64,000 nucleotides of DNA from Salinilacustrithrix flava (GTDB lineage Bacteria > Actinomycetota > Acidimicrobiia > Acidimicrobiales > Salinilacustritrichaceae). The notes beneath the pieces are model-generated. The model did not search any database. It worked only from the letters and a program-made list of their open reading frames with translations, and was not told where the DNA came from. Below are positions 7,461 through 15,697 of this stretch, piece after piece (position 1 is the stretch's first letter; each line of letters opens with the position of its first letter). Location of the stretch: positions 682,001 to 746,000 of the forward strand of contig JAMYFF010000001.1 of the NCBI GenBank assembly GCA_024128875.1, in the 5' to 3' direction. The translations under genes were made by a program, and so were the position numbers.

Positions 7461-9645
7461 CGTCCTCTGGCGGTTCCGCCGCAGCCTGTTCCTCGGCGCG
7501 CTCCTGTTCGTGGCCAGCATCGCCGGCGCCGGCTTCGTGCTCGCCCAGGTCGAGGTCCCGCGGACCGACCCGTTGCTGCAGTCGACGTTCGTGTGCGCCG
7601 CCGACGTCGCCGACGGCTGCAGCGCCGACAACGCCATGGCCAAGCTCTCGGGCGAGGAGGACCGGGTCTCGGTGCCGCTCGAGGAGACGCCGCAGATCTT
7701 CATCGACGCGATCCTCGCCGCCGAGGACCGCCAGTTCTTCTCCCACTCCGGCATCGACCCGCTCGGCATCGCCCGTGCCATCTACCGCGACTTCAAGGGC
7801 GACGGCGTGCAGCAGGGCGGCTCCACGATCACCCAGCAGTACGCCAAGAACGCGTTCCTCTCCTCCGAGCGCACGATCACCCGGAAGCTCAAGGAGGCCG
7901 TGCTCGCAGTGAAGCTCGAGCGGGAGCTCCCCAAGGAGGAGATCCTCGAGCGCTACCTCAACACCGTGTACTTCGGGCGGGGCGCCTACGGCGCGGAGGC
8001 CGCGGCCCGGGCCTACTTCGGCATCTCGATCCGCAACGTGAACCTGCCCCAGGCCGCCTACCTGGCCGGCCTGGTCCGGGCTCCGGAGAGCGCGGACGCC
8101 ACCAGCGAGCCGGAGCGGGCCACGTTCCGCCGTGACTCGGTGCTGGCCGGCATGGTCGTGACCGGCGCCATCACCCAGGCCGAGCAGGACGAAGCGGCGG
8201 CCGTGCCGATCCAGGAGATGGTCCAGCCCCGCACGCCCCGCGACGGCGTCTCGATGATCAAGGGTGCCGACGTCGGGGCCACCTACTACGTCGAGTACGT
8301 CCGCCGGCTCCTCTACGAGGAGTACGGCGCCGAGGTGGTGAACGGTGGCGGCCTGCGGGTGTACACCGCGCTCGATCTCGGCCTGCAGGGCGAGGCGCAC
8401 CGCGCCGTGTGGGACACGCTGAACGAGCCCGACGACCCCGCCGGCGCGCTCGTCTCGGTCGACGACGTCGGGCGGGTCGTGGCCATGGTCGGCGGGCGCG
8501 ACTTCGACGCCTCCGAGGTCAACCTCGCGCTCGGCGCCGCGGCCGGCGGGTCCGGCCGCCAGCCCGGCTCGTCGTTCAAGCCGATCGTGCTCGCCACCGC
8601 CCTCGAGCAGGGCATCTCGCTGAACTCCCGGTTCCGCAACGTCTACGAGCGCACCTTCCCCGAGGCCAACGCCGGCGAGGACTGGGAGGTCACCAACTAC
8701 GCCCGCGGCCGGGAGGACATCATCGACCTGGTCGAGGCGACCACGGTGTCGTCGAACACCGTCTTCGCCGACCTGATGATCGAGGTCGGTCCCGCCAACG
8801 CGGTGGACGTCGCCCGCGAGCTCGGCGTCACGTCGGAGCTGCCGGCGGTGAACTCCCTCGTGCTCGGGTCCGGCGAGGTGTCCGTGCTCGACATGGCCAG
8901 CGCCTACTCGACCTTCGTCCGAGAGGGCCAGGCCATCGAGCCGATCATGATCACCAAGGTCGAGCAGGTCGTCGACGGTGAGGTCCGGGTCCTGTCCACC
9001 AACACCGCCGAGCCGGAGCAGGCCATCTCGGCGTCCACCGCCGCCCAGGTCGCGTGGACGCTGCGCCAGAACGTGCTCCGCGGCACCGGCACCGGGGCGA
9101 GCATCAGCGTGCCGGTGGCGGGCAAGACCGGCACGACCCAGGACTACCGCGACGCGTGGTTCGTCGGCTTCACCCCGCAGCTCACCACCGCGGTGTGGAT
9201 GGGGTACCCCGACGTCGACGAGGCGGGCCAACCCCGGTTCATGCGCGACGTGCGCGGCCGCGACGTCACCGGCGGGTCCTTCCCCGCCCAGATCTGGCGC
9301 ACCTTCATGGAGGCGGCCGTCGGCGGTGCGGACCACGGCGACTTCCCGAAGCCGACCTTCACCGGCGAGGCGCTGAACCCGGACCTCACCACGACCACCG
9401 AGCCGCCGCCCACCACCCGGGCCACGACCACCACGGACCCCGATCCGACCACGACCGAACCCGACGAGGACGACGAGGGTGACGACGACGACGGCGAGGA
9501 CGGCACGACCACGACCAGCCGGCCCCGCACCACCACGACGACCACCACGGCCCCGTCAACGACGACGACCACCACCACCACGACCACCACGGCCCCGTCG
9601 ACGACCACCACCACCCGTCCGGGTGGCGGGATCATCGACGGGTAG
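7393..9645 (+). CDS. Class A penicillin-binding protein (bifunctional)
   Basis: 750 residues from ATG 7393. Makes peptidoglycan outside the membrane. The cytoplasmic end is Pro/Lys/Arg-rich, followed by one membrane anchor (residues 22-44). The GT51 glycosyltransferase has the catalytic-Glu motif EDRQFFSHSGIDP (from 111), GGSTITQQ and LERYLNTVYFGRGAYG. The transpeptidase has SSFK (Ser393), SSN (453-455) and KTG (578-580). From about residue 665 the C-terminus is a low-complexity Thr/Pro tail with an acidic stretch and runs of threonine, likely wall-spanning. The in-frame GTG 7366 is an alternative start. Confidence 0.93.
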   Translation: MAPPAPPSPSRKPKAKPAPKRRSVLWRFRRSLFLGALLFVASIAGAGFVLAQVEVPRTDPLLQSTFVCAADVADGCSADNAMAKLSGEEDRVSVPLEETPQIFIDAILAAEDRQFFSHSGIDPLGIARAIYRDFKGDGVQQGGSTITQQYAKNAFLSSERTITRKLKEAVLAVKLERELPKEEILERYLNTVYFGRGAYGAEAAARAYFGISIRNVNLPQAAYLAGLVRAPESADATSEPERATFRRDSVLAGMVVTGAITQAEQDEAAAVPIQEMVQPRTPRDGVSMIKGADVGATYYVEYVRRLLYEEYGAEVVNGGGLRVYTALDLGLQGEAHRAVWDTLNEPDDPAGALVSVDDVGRVVAMVGGRDFDASEVNLALGAAAGGSGRQPGSSFKPIVLATALEQGISLNSRFRNVYERTFPEANAGEDWEVTNYARGREDIIDLVEATTVSSNTVFADLMIEVGPANAVDVARELGVTSELPAVNSLVLGSGEVSVLDMASAYSTFVREGQAIEPIMITKVEQVVDGEVRVLSTNTAEPEQAISASTAAQVAWTLRQNVLRGTGTGASISVPVAGKTGTTQDYRDAWFVGFTPQLTTAVWMGYPDVDEAGQPRFMRDVRGRDVTGGSFPAQIWRTFMEAAVGGADHGDFPKPTFTGEALNPDLTTTTEPPPTTRATTTTDPDPTTTEPDEDDEGDDDDGEDGTTTTSRPRTTTTTTTAPSTTTTTTTTTTTAPSTTTTTRPGGGIIDG

Positions 9646-9650
9646 CGGGC

Positions 9651-9710
9651 CTCAGACCTCCCGGCGGGGTCTCAGATCTCCTGGTGGGGCCTCAGATCTC
9701 CTGGTGGGGA
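9651..9710. repeat. Three tandem 20-bp repeats
   Basis: Three head-to-tail units start at 9651, 9671 and 9691, each of the form CTCAGATCTCCTGGTGGGG plus one base. The first unit differs at about four positions; the other two differ only in the last base. The third unit supplies the last codons and stop of the small zinc-ribbon gene, so the copies look like slippage duplications of that gene's 3' end. Confidence 0.85.
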
Positions 9711-9862
9711 TAGTGCGCCCGGCAGGCGTAGCACCACTGCTCGGTGCCGGGTTGGGGCTCGGCCTTGCCCTCGGTGTCCCAGTCCTCCGGGGTGACGTAC
9801 ACCCGGCGGACCTCGGTGACGTCCTCTTCGCTGCCGCAGCTGTCGCATGTCCCGATGGCCAT
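9692..9862 (-). CDS. Small zinc-ribbon protein, 56 aa
   Basis: A short frame below usual length cut-offs. It encodes MAIGTCDSC at the start and WCYACRAHYPHQEI at the end, so Cys6/Cys9 and Cys44/Cys47 form two CxxC knuckles of a zinc ribbon. Between them is a YVTPEDWDTEG segment. The start is supported by TAGCGT ending 7 bases upstream (leaderless). The gene is divergent from panB across about 125 bases. Function is unknown: it could be a small nucleic-acid or protein-binding adaptor. The coding signal (paired cysteines, promoter, clean stop) makes chance unlikely. Confidence 0.75.
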   Translation of the reverse strand: MAIGTCDSCGSEEDVTEVRRVYVTPEDWDTEGKAEPQPGTEQWCYACRAHYPHQEI

Positions 9863-9869
9863 GGCGGCG

Positions 9870-9875
9870 ACGCTA
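9870..9875 (-). promoter_or_regulatory. -10 element for small zinc-ribbon gene
   Basis: On the minus strand TAGCGT sits 7 bases before ATG 9862, the same leaderless geometry seen at several other genes here. Confidence 0.5.
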
Positions 9876-9928
9876 CCGGCACCCGGAGACGGTGCCGACG
9901 GGGGGTGGCCCCGGGAGCCGGACGGGGG

Positions 9929-9934
9929 TACGCT
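9929..9934 (+). promoter_or_regulatory. panB: -10 element for panB
   Basis: TACGCT would start transcription near 9941 and give a leader of about 47 bases. The leader contains AGAGGAGA as ribosome-binding site before ATG 9988. Confidence 0.4.
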
Positions 9935-9987
9935 CGGACCACCGCCGGCAGGTACCCAGCCGCTGGACGGGAGCAGAGGAGATCCAC

Positions 9988-10875
9988 ATGCGCACGTCCT
10001 GGAACGCGCCTGCGATCCGCGCCGTCAAGACGACGGACGGCTCGTCGGCCCAGCCGCTGGTGATGGTCACCGCCTACGACGCCCCGGGCGCCAAGATGGC
10101 CCACGCCGCCGGCGTCGACCTGATCCTGGTCGGCGACTCCGTGGCCATGGTCGTGCTCGGCCACGACGACACCCTCTCGGTCACCGTCGACGACATCGCC
10201 CACCACACCGGCGCCGTCGCCCGGGGTCTGAAGGCCTCCACCGCCGAGGGCCGCCTGCCCATGGTCGTCGCCGACCTGCCGTGGATGAGCTACCACACCG
10301 ACACCCACGAGGCCGTCCGCAACGCCGCCGCCCTCGTGCGCGCCGGTGCCCACTCGGTGAAGCTCGAGGGCGGGCGCAAGCGCCTCCCCGTCATCGAGGC
10401 GATCCTGGATGCCGAGATCCCGGTGATGGGCCACCTCGGCCTCACCCCCCAGTCCGTGCACGCCATGGGCGGGTTCAAGGTCCAGGGCAAGCACCACGAC
10501 GCCGCCATGGAGCTGGTGTCCGACGCCAAGGCGCTCGCCGCCGCCGGCTGCTTCGCCATCGTGCTCGAGGGCGTGCCCGACGCCGTCGCCCGCATGGTCA
10601 CCGACGCGGTCGACGTGCCCACCATCGGCATCGGCGCCGGCCGCGACTGCGACGGCCAGGTGCTCGTGTTCCACGACGTCCTCGGCATCGAGGACCGCAT
10701 GGCCCCCAAGTTCGTGCGTCGCTACGCCGAGATCGGCTCGGCCTCGGTCGACGCGCTGTCCGCCTTCGCCGCCGACGTCCGCTCCGGTGCGTTCCCGAAC
10801 GACGACGAGAGCTACCACCTCTCCGCCGAGGCCGCCGAGACGCTGGGCCTCTACGGGAGCCCCTCGGGCAGCTGA
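9988..10875 (+). CDS. panB: 3-methyl-2-oxobutanoate hydroxymethyltransferase
   Basis: 295 residues. First committed step of pantothenate and CoA synthesis: transfers a hydroxymethyl group from 5,10-methylene-tetrahydrofolate to alpha-ketoisovalerate, giving ketopantoate. Motifs are VMVTAYDAPGAKMA, the metal site LVGDSVAMVVLG, VVADLPWMSY, AGAHSVKLEGG, MGHLGLTPQS, VLEGVPDAVA and TIGIGAGRDCDGQVLV. ATG 9988 is chosen for its good Shine-Dalgarno sequence and match to usual N-termini; the frame remains open further upstream. Other pan genes are not adjacent. Confidence 0.96.
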   Translation: MRTSWNAPAIRAVKTTDGSSAQPLVMVTAYDAPGAKMAHAAGVDLILVGDSVAMVVLGHDDTLSVTVDDIAHHTGAVARGLKASTAEGRLPMVVADLPWMSYHTDTHEAVRNAAALVRAGAHSVKLEGGRKRLPVIEAILDAEIPVMGHLGLTPQSVHAMGGFKVQGKHHDAAMELVSDAKALAAAGCFAIVLEGVPDAVARMVTDAVDVPTIGIGAGRDCDGQVLVFHDVLGIEDRMAPKFVRRYAEIGSASVDALSAFAADVRSGAFPNDDESYHLSAEAAETLGLYGSPSGS

Positions 10876-10883
10876 CTCCCCAG

Positions 10884-10908
10884 GGTTCTGGCAGCGGTCA
10901 CGGAACGG
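10884..10908. terminator. Repeat-family hairpin after panB
   Basis: Nine bases after the panB stop, an element containing GTTCTGGCAGCGG and ending CACGGAACGG forms an imperfect inverted repeat. Almost the same element follows pyrF at 54857-54882. It is probably a terminator or 3'-end element belonging to a dispersed repeat family. Confidence 0.45.
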
Positions 10909-10921
10909 CGGGCGCGTGGGG

Positions 10922-10927
10922 CACGAT
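10922..10927 (+). promoter_or_regulatory. Weak -10 element for DUF192 gene
   Basis: CACGAT ends 6 bases before GTG 10934, consistent with leaderless initiation, though the hexamer lacks the first consensus T. Confidence 0.3.
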
Positions 10928-10933
10928 GAGCGC

Positions 10934-11578
10934 GTGCGCGACCCCCTCCTCGACCCGCCGTCGTGGGCGCCGGCCTGGCTGCCCACGGTCGACGACGTCC
11001 GGGGCGCGCGCCTGCTGCGCTGGCTGGTGACGGCGGTCTTCGTCGCCGGCGTGGCCGCCTGCGTGACGGAGGGTGCCAACTCGCCCGCCGACCCCCAGCT
11101 CGGCCCGGTCGCGTCCGAGCCCACCGCGCCCACCGGCACCGCACCGACCGACGGCCTCGCTGCGCGCTTCGGCACCGTGGTCGCCCAGCTCGTCGCCGCG
11201 TCCGGGGAGGTGCTGGAGCTGTGCCTGCTGCACGCCGACACCGCCGAGGAGCGGGCAACGGGGCTGATGCAGGTCACCGACCTCGAAGGCCACGACGGGA
11301 TGCTGTTCAGCATGGAGGAGCCCCGCCAGGGGGCCTTCTACATGTACCGGACCCTGCTGCCGCTCACCATCGGGTGGTGGGACGCGGAGGGCGCCTTCGT
11401 CTCCCGGGCCGACATGGTGCCCTGCGAATCCGAGGACGAGGCCGCCTGCGAGCGGTACCCGGCCGCCGGCCCGTTCCGGTTCGCGATCGAGGTGGTGCAG
11501 GGCGATCCCCTCGCCGCCCGCTTCGAGCCCGGCGCCCGCCTGCAGGTGGGCACGGAGGCCTGCGCCGTCCCGGCCTGA
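10934..11578 (+). CDS. DUF192 family lipoprotein
   Basis: 214 residues. A roughly 30-residue N-terminal tail precedes a hydrophobic segment ending in the lipobox VAAC (Cys43), so the protein is probably lipid-anchored on the outer face. The tail is long for a lipoprotein. The DUF192 domain occupies about residues 85-210: LELCLLHADTAEERATGL, DGMLFSMEE, FYMYRTLLPLTIGWW and VPCESEDEAACERYP. The family's role is undefined, though some members sit beside metal or envelope functions. It lies between panB and the ribosomal operon without obvious coupling. Confidence 0.85.
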   Translation: MRDPLLDPPSWAPAWLPTVDDVRGARLLRWLVTAVFVAGVAACVTEGANSPADPQLGPVASEPTAPTGTAPTDGLAARFGTVVAQLVAASGEVLELCLLHADTAEERATGLMQVTDLEGHDGMLFSMEEPRQGAFYMYRTLLPLTIGWWDAEGAFVSRADMVPCESEDEAACERYPAAGPFRFAIEVVQGDPLAARFEPGARLQVGTEACAVPA

Positions 11579-11667
11579 GGCACCCCGACCGAGCCATCCC
11601 GCGCGTTCCTGTCACCCCCCACGTGGATGCTGGGGGACGTGGATGTGCCCACGACCAGCTCCATCGA

Positions 11668-11752
11668 TACGATGTGCAGTTCCCTTGTCCGTCCTGCTCC
11701 CGCGCCGCGGGGGCTCCGGCCCCGCCGGATCCACAGGAAGGTGTCCGTAGGC
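11668..11752 (+). promoter_or_regulatory. rpsF promoter and leader
   Basis: TACGAT at 11668-11673 is a good -10, giving a leader of about 70 bases. The leader holds a stable hairpin, GGGGC (11710-11714) TCCG GCCCC (11719-11723), with a CCG just beyond, and AGGAAGGTG at 11736-11744. In many bacteria the S6-S18 complex binds such a leader to autoregulate the operon. The hairpin position fits, but I could not match the conserved bulge with certainty. Confidence 0.4.
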
Positions 11753-12085
11753 ATGCGCGCCTATGAATTGATGGTCATCATCAACGGCGATCTCGACGAA
11801 GACCAGGCCAAGAGCCAGGTCGAGTCGATCGAAGGCCGTTGCAACGAAGCAGGCATGGTCGCCTCCACCGACTTCTGGGGTCGTCGTACGTTCGCGTACG
11901 AGATCGACCACCGGACCGAAGGGTCCTACGTGGTGTACGAGATCCTCGCCGAGCCGGGTGCGCTCGACGGCGTGGAGCGATCCCTGCGACTCGCGGACGA
12001 GATCGTCCGCCACAAGCTGCTCCGCCTCCCCGATGCCGAGGCCGAGCGCCGCGGCCTCATGGGGTCCGCGGCAGCAGACCAGTAG
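11753..12085 (+). CDS. rpsF: Ribosomal protein S6
   Basis: 110 residues. Small-subunit protein that pairs with S18 on the platform. It shows MRAYELMVIINGDLDEDQAK, the central FWGRRTFAYEIDHRTEGSYV and the C-terminal KLLRLPDAEAERRG. It ends GSAAADQ, so there is no C-terminal Glu-Glu of the kind RimK extends in E. coli; this matters because a rimK homologue is in this window. First gene of rpsF-ssb-rpsR-rplI, with 9 bases to ssb. Confidence 0.97.
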   Translation: MRAYELMVIINGDLDEDQAKSQVESIEGRCNEAGMVASTDFWGRRTFAYEIDHRTEGSYVVYEILAEPGALDGVERSLRLADEIVRHKLLRLPDAEAERRGLMGSAAADQ

Positions 12086-12094
12086 GAGGCACCA

Positions 12095-12556
12095 ATGGCC
12101 AACGGAAACACCATCACCATCATCGGGAACGTCACCCGAGATCCCGAGCTGCGCTACCTCACCAGCGGCACCGCCCTCGCCCAGCTGGGCGTGGCCGTGA
12201 ACCGCCGCTACATGCAGAACAACGAGTGGCAGGAGGAGACCTCCTTCTTCGACGTCGTCTGCTGGCGCGACCTCGCCGACAACGTGTCGGAGTCCATCTC
12301 CAAGGGTGACCGCATCATCGTCACCGGCCGCCTCGAGCAGCGTTCCTGGGAGACCCAGGACGGCGACAAGCGCTCGAAGGTCGAGATCGTGGCCGACGAG
12401 GTCGGCCCCTCGCTGCGCTGGGCCACCGCCCGCATCGAGAAGATCCGCCGCGACGGCCCTGCCGGCGGCAGCACCGGTGGCGGTGGCGGCGGCGGCAACT
12501 ACGAGCCGCCCCGCGACGAACCCAAGTCCTACGACGACGCCGAGGAGCCCTTCTAG
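12095..12556 (+). CDS. ssb: Single-stranded DNA-binding protein
   Basis: 153 residues. OB-fold domain (residues 1-110: [61 protein letters not shown]) that coats ssDNA as a tetramer in replication and repair. A Gly-rich linker follows, and then the acidic tip DDAEEPF that docks partner proteins. The AGGAGG ribosome-binding site sits directly before the ATG. Standard position between rpsF and rpsR. Confidence 0.97.
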   Translation: MANGNTITIIGNVTRDPELRYLTSGTALAQLGVAVNRRYMQNNEWQEETSFFDVVCWRDLADNVSESISKGDRIIVTGRLEQRSWETQDGDKRSKVEIVADEVGPSLRWATARIEKIRRDGPAGGSTGGGGGGGNYEPPRDEPKSYDDAEEPF

Positions 12557-12558
12557 CC

Positions 12559-12978
12559 ATGGCCCGCCCCCGCACCACCAAGAACAAGGACAACTCGCGC
12601 CGCTCCAAGAAGCGCGTGAGCATCCTCGTCCAGGAGAAGGTCTCCTACGTCGACTACAAGGACGTGAACCTGCTCCGCCGGTTCCAGTCCGACCGGGCCA
12701 AGATCCGGGCCCGTCGCGTCACCGGCAACGACACCCAGCAGCAGGCCGACATCGCTGCCGCCGTCAAGAACGCCCGCGAGATGGCGCTGCTGCCCTACAC
12801 CAGCCGCGTCACCCAGCAGCGCGGTGGCGGTCGGGGCCGTGGCGACGACCGTCGTGGCCCGCGCCGCGACGAGCGCTCGGACGACGAGTTCAGCGACGAC
12901 GTGGACGAGTCCACCGAGGCTCCCGAGTCGGCCGAGACGACCGACGAGGTCAGCGAGGACCAGGAGGTCGAGGCATGA
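12559..12978 (+). CDS. rpsR: Ribosomal protein S18 with long acidic tail
   Basis: 139 residues, against about 75-90 usually. The S18 core fills residues 1-90 ([27 protein letters not shown]). It lacks the CxxC/Cys zinc site, so this is the zinc-independent type. The extra ~50 residues begin with an RG-rich linker ([15 protein letters not shown]) and become Asp/Glu/Ser-rich, ending VSEDQEVEA. The tail is real rather than a frame error, because the rplI start overlaps its stop (ATGA). Confidence 0.93.
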   Translation: MARPRTTKNKDNSRRSKKRVSILVQEKVSYVDYKDVNLLRRFQSDRAKIRARRVTGNDTQQQADIAAAVKNAREMALLPYTSRVTQQRGGGRGRGDDRRGPRRDERSDDEFSDDVDESTEAPESAETTDEVSEDQEVEA

Positions 12979-13421
12979 GGGTGATCCTGCGCACCGACGT
13001 CGACATGGTCGGCAAGCGCGGCGACCTGGTCGACGTCAGCGACGGCCACGCCCGCAACCACCTCATCCCCAAGGGCCTGGCCATGCGGGCCACGGCCGAC
13101 GCCGAGCTCCAGGCCGAGCAGATGCGCAAGGCGCGCGAGGTGCGCGACACCAAGGCCATCGACGCCGCGCAAGCGGTCGCCACCGCGCTCGTGCCCCAGA
13201 CCATCCACATCTCCGCCAAGGCGGCCGAGACCGGCCACCTGTTCGGCGCTGTCCACGAGTCCGAGATCGCCACGGCCGTCAAGGCCCAGACCGAGATCGA
13301 GCTCGACAAGAAGATCATCATCATCGATGAGCCGATCAAGACCGTCGGCACGCACTACGTGATGGCCAAGCTGCACCAAGAGGTGCAGTTCCCGATCACG
13401 ATCGAGGTCGAGGCGCTCTAG
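12975..13421 (+). CDS. rplI: Ribosomal protein L9
   Basis: 148 residues. Two-domain 23S rRNA-binding protein: N-terminal RNA-binding domain ([34 protein letters not shown]), a long connecting helix (residues 40-75), and a C-terminal domain ([24 protein letters not shown] end). ATG 12975 overlaps the rpsR stop by 4 bases. Last gene of the operon, followed at once by a strong terminator. Confidence 0.97.
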   Translation: MRVILRTDVDMVGKRGDLVDVSDGHARNHLIPKGLAMRATADAELQAEQMRKAREVRDTKAIDAAQAVATALVPQTIHISAKAAETGHLFGAVHESEIATAVKAQTEIELDKKIIIIDEPIKTVGTHYVMAKLHQEVQFPITIEVEAL

Positions 13422-13429
13422 CGCCGTCC

Positions 13430-13455
13430 GGGGTGCGGCCGGGGGGCCGCACCCC
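13430..13455 (+). terminator. Strong terminator after rplI
   Basis: A perfect 11-bp stem, GGGGTGCGGCC (13430-13440) with GGCCGCACCCC (13445-13455), and a GGGG loop. It lies 8 bases past the stop; no T-tract follows, as is common in high-GC actinobacteria. The rest of the gap to dnaB (13456-13598) holds two DnaA-box-like nonamers and nothing else I can name. Confidence 0.7.
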
Positions 13456-13598
13456 GAACACCTCTGCTTCGACGCGCCCGTTGACCAGGGCTTCTCCACA
13501 GAATCCACAGGCCTTTCCCCAGCGGACACCACTAGCAACCCACAGGGAGATGGCGCGACGGTGAACGCCGCCCACCTCAGCCACGGAAGGTCCCCCGC

Positions 13599-15005
13599 TT
13601 GACCGACACGACCACTCGCAGCGATGCCCCCTCGAGGGGCCAGGCCTCGGGCCGCGGCAACGGCGGTGCTCCTCGGCCCGGCGGTGCGGGACGGGTCCCC
13701 CCGAGCGACCTGGTGGCCGAGCAGAACCTGCTCGGGGCGATGATGCTGTCCAAGGACGCCATCTCGGCGACGTCGACGATGCTGCGGCCCGCCGACTTCT
13801 ACAAGCCCGCCCACGCCCACATCTTCGATGCCATCCTCAGCCTGGACTCCGCCGGCGAGCCGGCCGACCCGGTCACGGTGGCCGACGAGCTGGCCCGGGC
13901 CGGCGTCCTCGAGGCCATCGGCGGGCGCGGCCTGCTGGCCGAGATCGTCTCCACCGCCCCGGCGGTGTCCAACGCGGCCCGCTACGCCCGGATCATCAGC
14001 GACCACGCCGTGCTCCGCAAGCTCATCGGCGTCGGCGGCGAGATCGCCGAGCTCGGCTACGACGTGCCCGACGACGTCGAGCGGGCGGTCGACCAGGCCG
14101 AGTCCCTCGTGTACGAGCTGGGCCAGCGCCGGGTCAGCGACTCGATGGTCCCCATCGAGTCCCTCCTCGGTGACACCCTCGACCGCCTCGAGGCCCTGGT
14201 CGAGCGGGGCGACGCCATCACGGGGCTGCCCACCGGCTTCGTGGACCTCGACCGCCTGCTGTCGGGCCTGCAGCCCAACGCCCTGATCATCGTCGGCGCC
14301 CGTCCCGCCATGGGCAAGACGTCGTTCGCCCTGAACCTCACGGCCAACGCCGCGTTCCAGTCCCGCCGGCCCGTGCTGTTCTTCAGCCTGGAGATGGGCA
14401 ACCTCGAGCTCACCCAGCGCCTGCTGTGCGCCGAGGCCCAGATCGACTCCACCAAGGTGCGCGACGGCCGCCTCCAGGACGCCGAGTGGGATCGCATCGC
14501 CCTCGGCGTGTCCCGCCTGGCCGAGGCTCGCCTGTACCTGGACGACAACCCGAACGTGTCGGTGATGGAGATCCGGGCCAAGGCCCGTCGCCTCAAGTCC
14601 CAGCTCGGCGACCTCGGCCTCGTGGTCATCGACTACCTGCAGCTCATGCAAGGCCGGGGCCGGGCCGAGTCCCGCCAGATCGAGGTCTCGGAGATGTCCC
14701 GTGGTCTCAAGATCCTCGCCCGCGAGCTCGAGTGCCCGGTCATCGCCCTGTCCCAGCTGTCCCGCACGCTCGAGTCCCGCCAGGACAAGCGGCCGATGCT
14801 GTCGGACCTGCGTGAGTCCGGCTCGCTCGAGCAGGACGCCGACGTCGTGATGTTCCTGTACCGCGACGAGGTCTACAACCCGGACTCACCCGACCGGGGC
14901 ATGGCCGAGATCCTCGTCTCCAAGCACCGCAACGGCCCGACCGGCAAGATCAACCTCGCCTTCCGCAACCACCTCACCCGCTTCGACAACATGGCCCAGC
15001 TCTAG
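13599..15005 (+). CDS. dnaB: Replicative DNA helicase DnaB
   Basis: 468 residues. Hexameric 5'-3' helicase of the replication fork. The N-terminal domain (AEQNLLGAMMLSKDAI, ADPVTVADELARAGVLEAIG) leads by a linker to the RecA-like motor: LSGLQPNALIIVGARPAMGKTS (Walker A split here as ARPAMGKTS), FFSLEMG, LVVIDYLQLM (Walker B), ALSQLSRTLESR, and the RDEVYNPDS / KHRNGPTG C-terminus. No intein is present, unlike some actinobacterial copies. TTG 13599 is the most 5' start, about 9 bases after GGAAGG; the first ~30 residues are disordered and the start is uncertain. Confidence 0.95.
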   Translation: MTDTTTRSDAPSRGQASGRGNGGAPRPGGAGRVPPSDLVAEQNLLGAMMLSKDAISATSTMLRPADFYKPAHAHIFDAILSLDSAGEPADPVTVADELARAGVLEAIGGRGLLAEIVSTAPAVSNAARYARIISDHAVLRKLIGVGGEIAELGYDVPDDVERAVDQAESLVYELGQRRVSDSMVPIESLLGDTLDRLEALVERGDAITGLPTGFVDLDRLLSGLQPNALIIVGARPAMGKTSFALNLTANAAFQSRRPVLFFSLEMGNLELTQRLLCAEAQIDSTKVRDGRLQDAEWDRIALGVSRLAEARLYLDDNPNVSVMEIRAKARRLKSQLGDLGLVVIDYLQLMQGRGRAESRQIEVSEMSRGLKILARELECPVIALSQLSRTLESRQDKRPMLSDLRESGSLEQDADVVMFLYRDEVYNPDSPDRGMAEILVSKHRNGPTGKINLAFRNHLTRFDNMAQL

Positions 15006-15019
15006 TCGTCGACGACAGA

Positions 15020-15670
15020 TCACCTGAGCTGCGGGGACACCGTCGGCGCGAGGCGTTCGACATCGAGGACGGCCCGTTCGTGCACGTCGCCGGTCGTCGT
15101 CGATGCGAGCACGAGGGCGAGGTTGAGGCGTGCATCGTCGCGGAATCGCTCATCGCTCTGCCCGCGCGCCCAGGCCATCATCGAACCGAACATGCCGAGG
15201 ATGGTGTGCCTCGACACCACCCGATGGGACACACCGGTCCGGAGCACCCCACCCTGATCGAGGAGGCGCGCCGCCTTCTCGTACACGATGAACGGCTCGC
15301 GTTGGTCCGTCGGCCAGTGCGGCAGCGACGACACGGCCCGGACGATCGAGCGGTACGCAGCCGGCTCGGCGGTGAGCGCGTCGAGGGCGTGGTCCGTGAT
15401 GGCGCGGAGTCCCTCGGAGGGGTCCTCGGGGACGCCGTCGGGTAGGGGTGCGGTCCTGGCCATGTGCCGAACGACGCGGCCCATGAGGGCGTAGGCGAGC
15501 TCGTCACGGGTTCCGACGAGGTTGTACACGGTGTGTGGCGACACCTCGGCCAGTTGTGCGACGGCCTCGATCGTCACGTCGCCGAACTCCTTCTCGCGGA
15601 GCAAGGACACGGTGGCGTCGAGGATCGCCTCCCTGCGCTTGATCTTGTTTCGCTCTCGTAGTCCCGTCAC
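15020..15670 (-). CDS. TetR/AcrR regulator at the end of the mce operon
   Basis: 216 residues. The N-terminal helix-turn-helix shows RREAILDATVSLLREKEFGD, VTIEAVAQLAEVSPHTVYNL and GTRDELAYALMGRVV; the rest is the helical ligand-binding domain. It lies 27 bases after mas on the same strand and is probably co-transcribed, so it likely represses the mce operon in response to an imported lipid (inference). Candidate operators are the inverted repeats in front of yrbEA at 24381-24394 and 24441-24467. It faces dnaB tail to tail with a 14-base gap. Confidence 0.9.
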   Translation of the reverse strand: MTGLRERNKIKRREAILDATVSLLREKEFGDVTIEAVAQLAEVSPHTVYNLVGTRDELAYALMGRVVRHMARTAPLPDGVPEDPSEGLRAITDHALDALTAEPAAYRSIVRAVSSLPHWPTDQREPFIVYEKAARLLDQGGVLRTGVSHRVVSRHTILGMFGSMMAWARGQSDERFRDDARLNLALVLASTTTGDVHERAVLDVERLAPTVSPQLR

Positions 15671-15697
15671 GACATCTCCCCCCGCGCGTCGGTTCGC

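Noticed and set aside
9500..9640. Thr-codon repeats (ACCACCACG) in the PBP tail as a separate repeat element
   Set aside because: Low-complexity coding for a wall-spanning Thr/Pro tail; a similar tail is present in the VanY protein.
13492..13509. TTCTCCACA and GAATCCACA, DnaA-box-like nonamers before dnaB
   Set aside because: One and two mismatches from the consensus and only two copies; no AT-rich unwinding element or dnaA/dnaN context. Not an origin; at most a DnaA-sensitive promoter.
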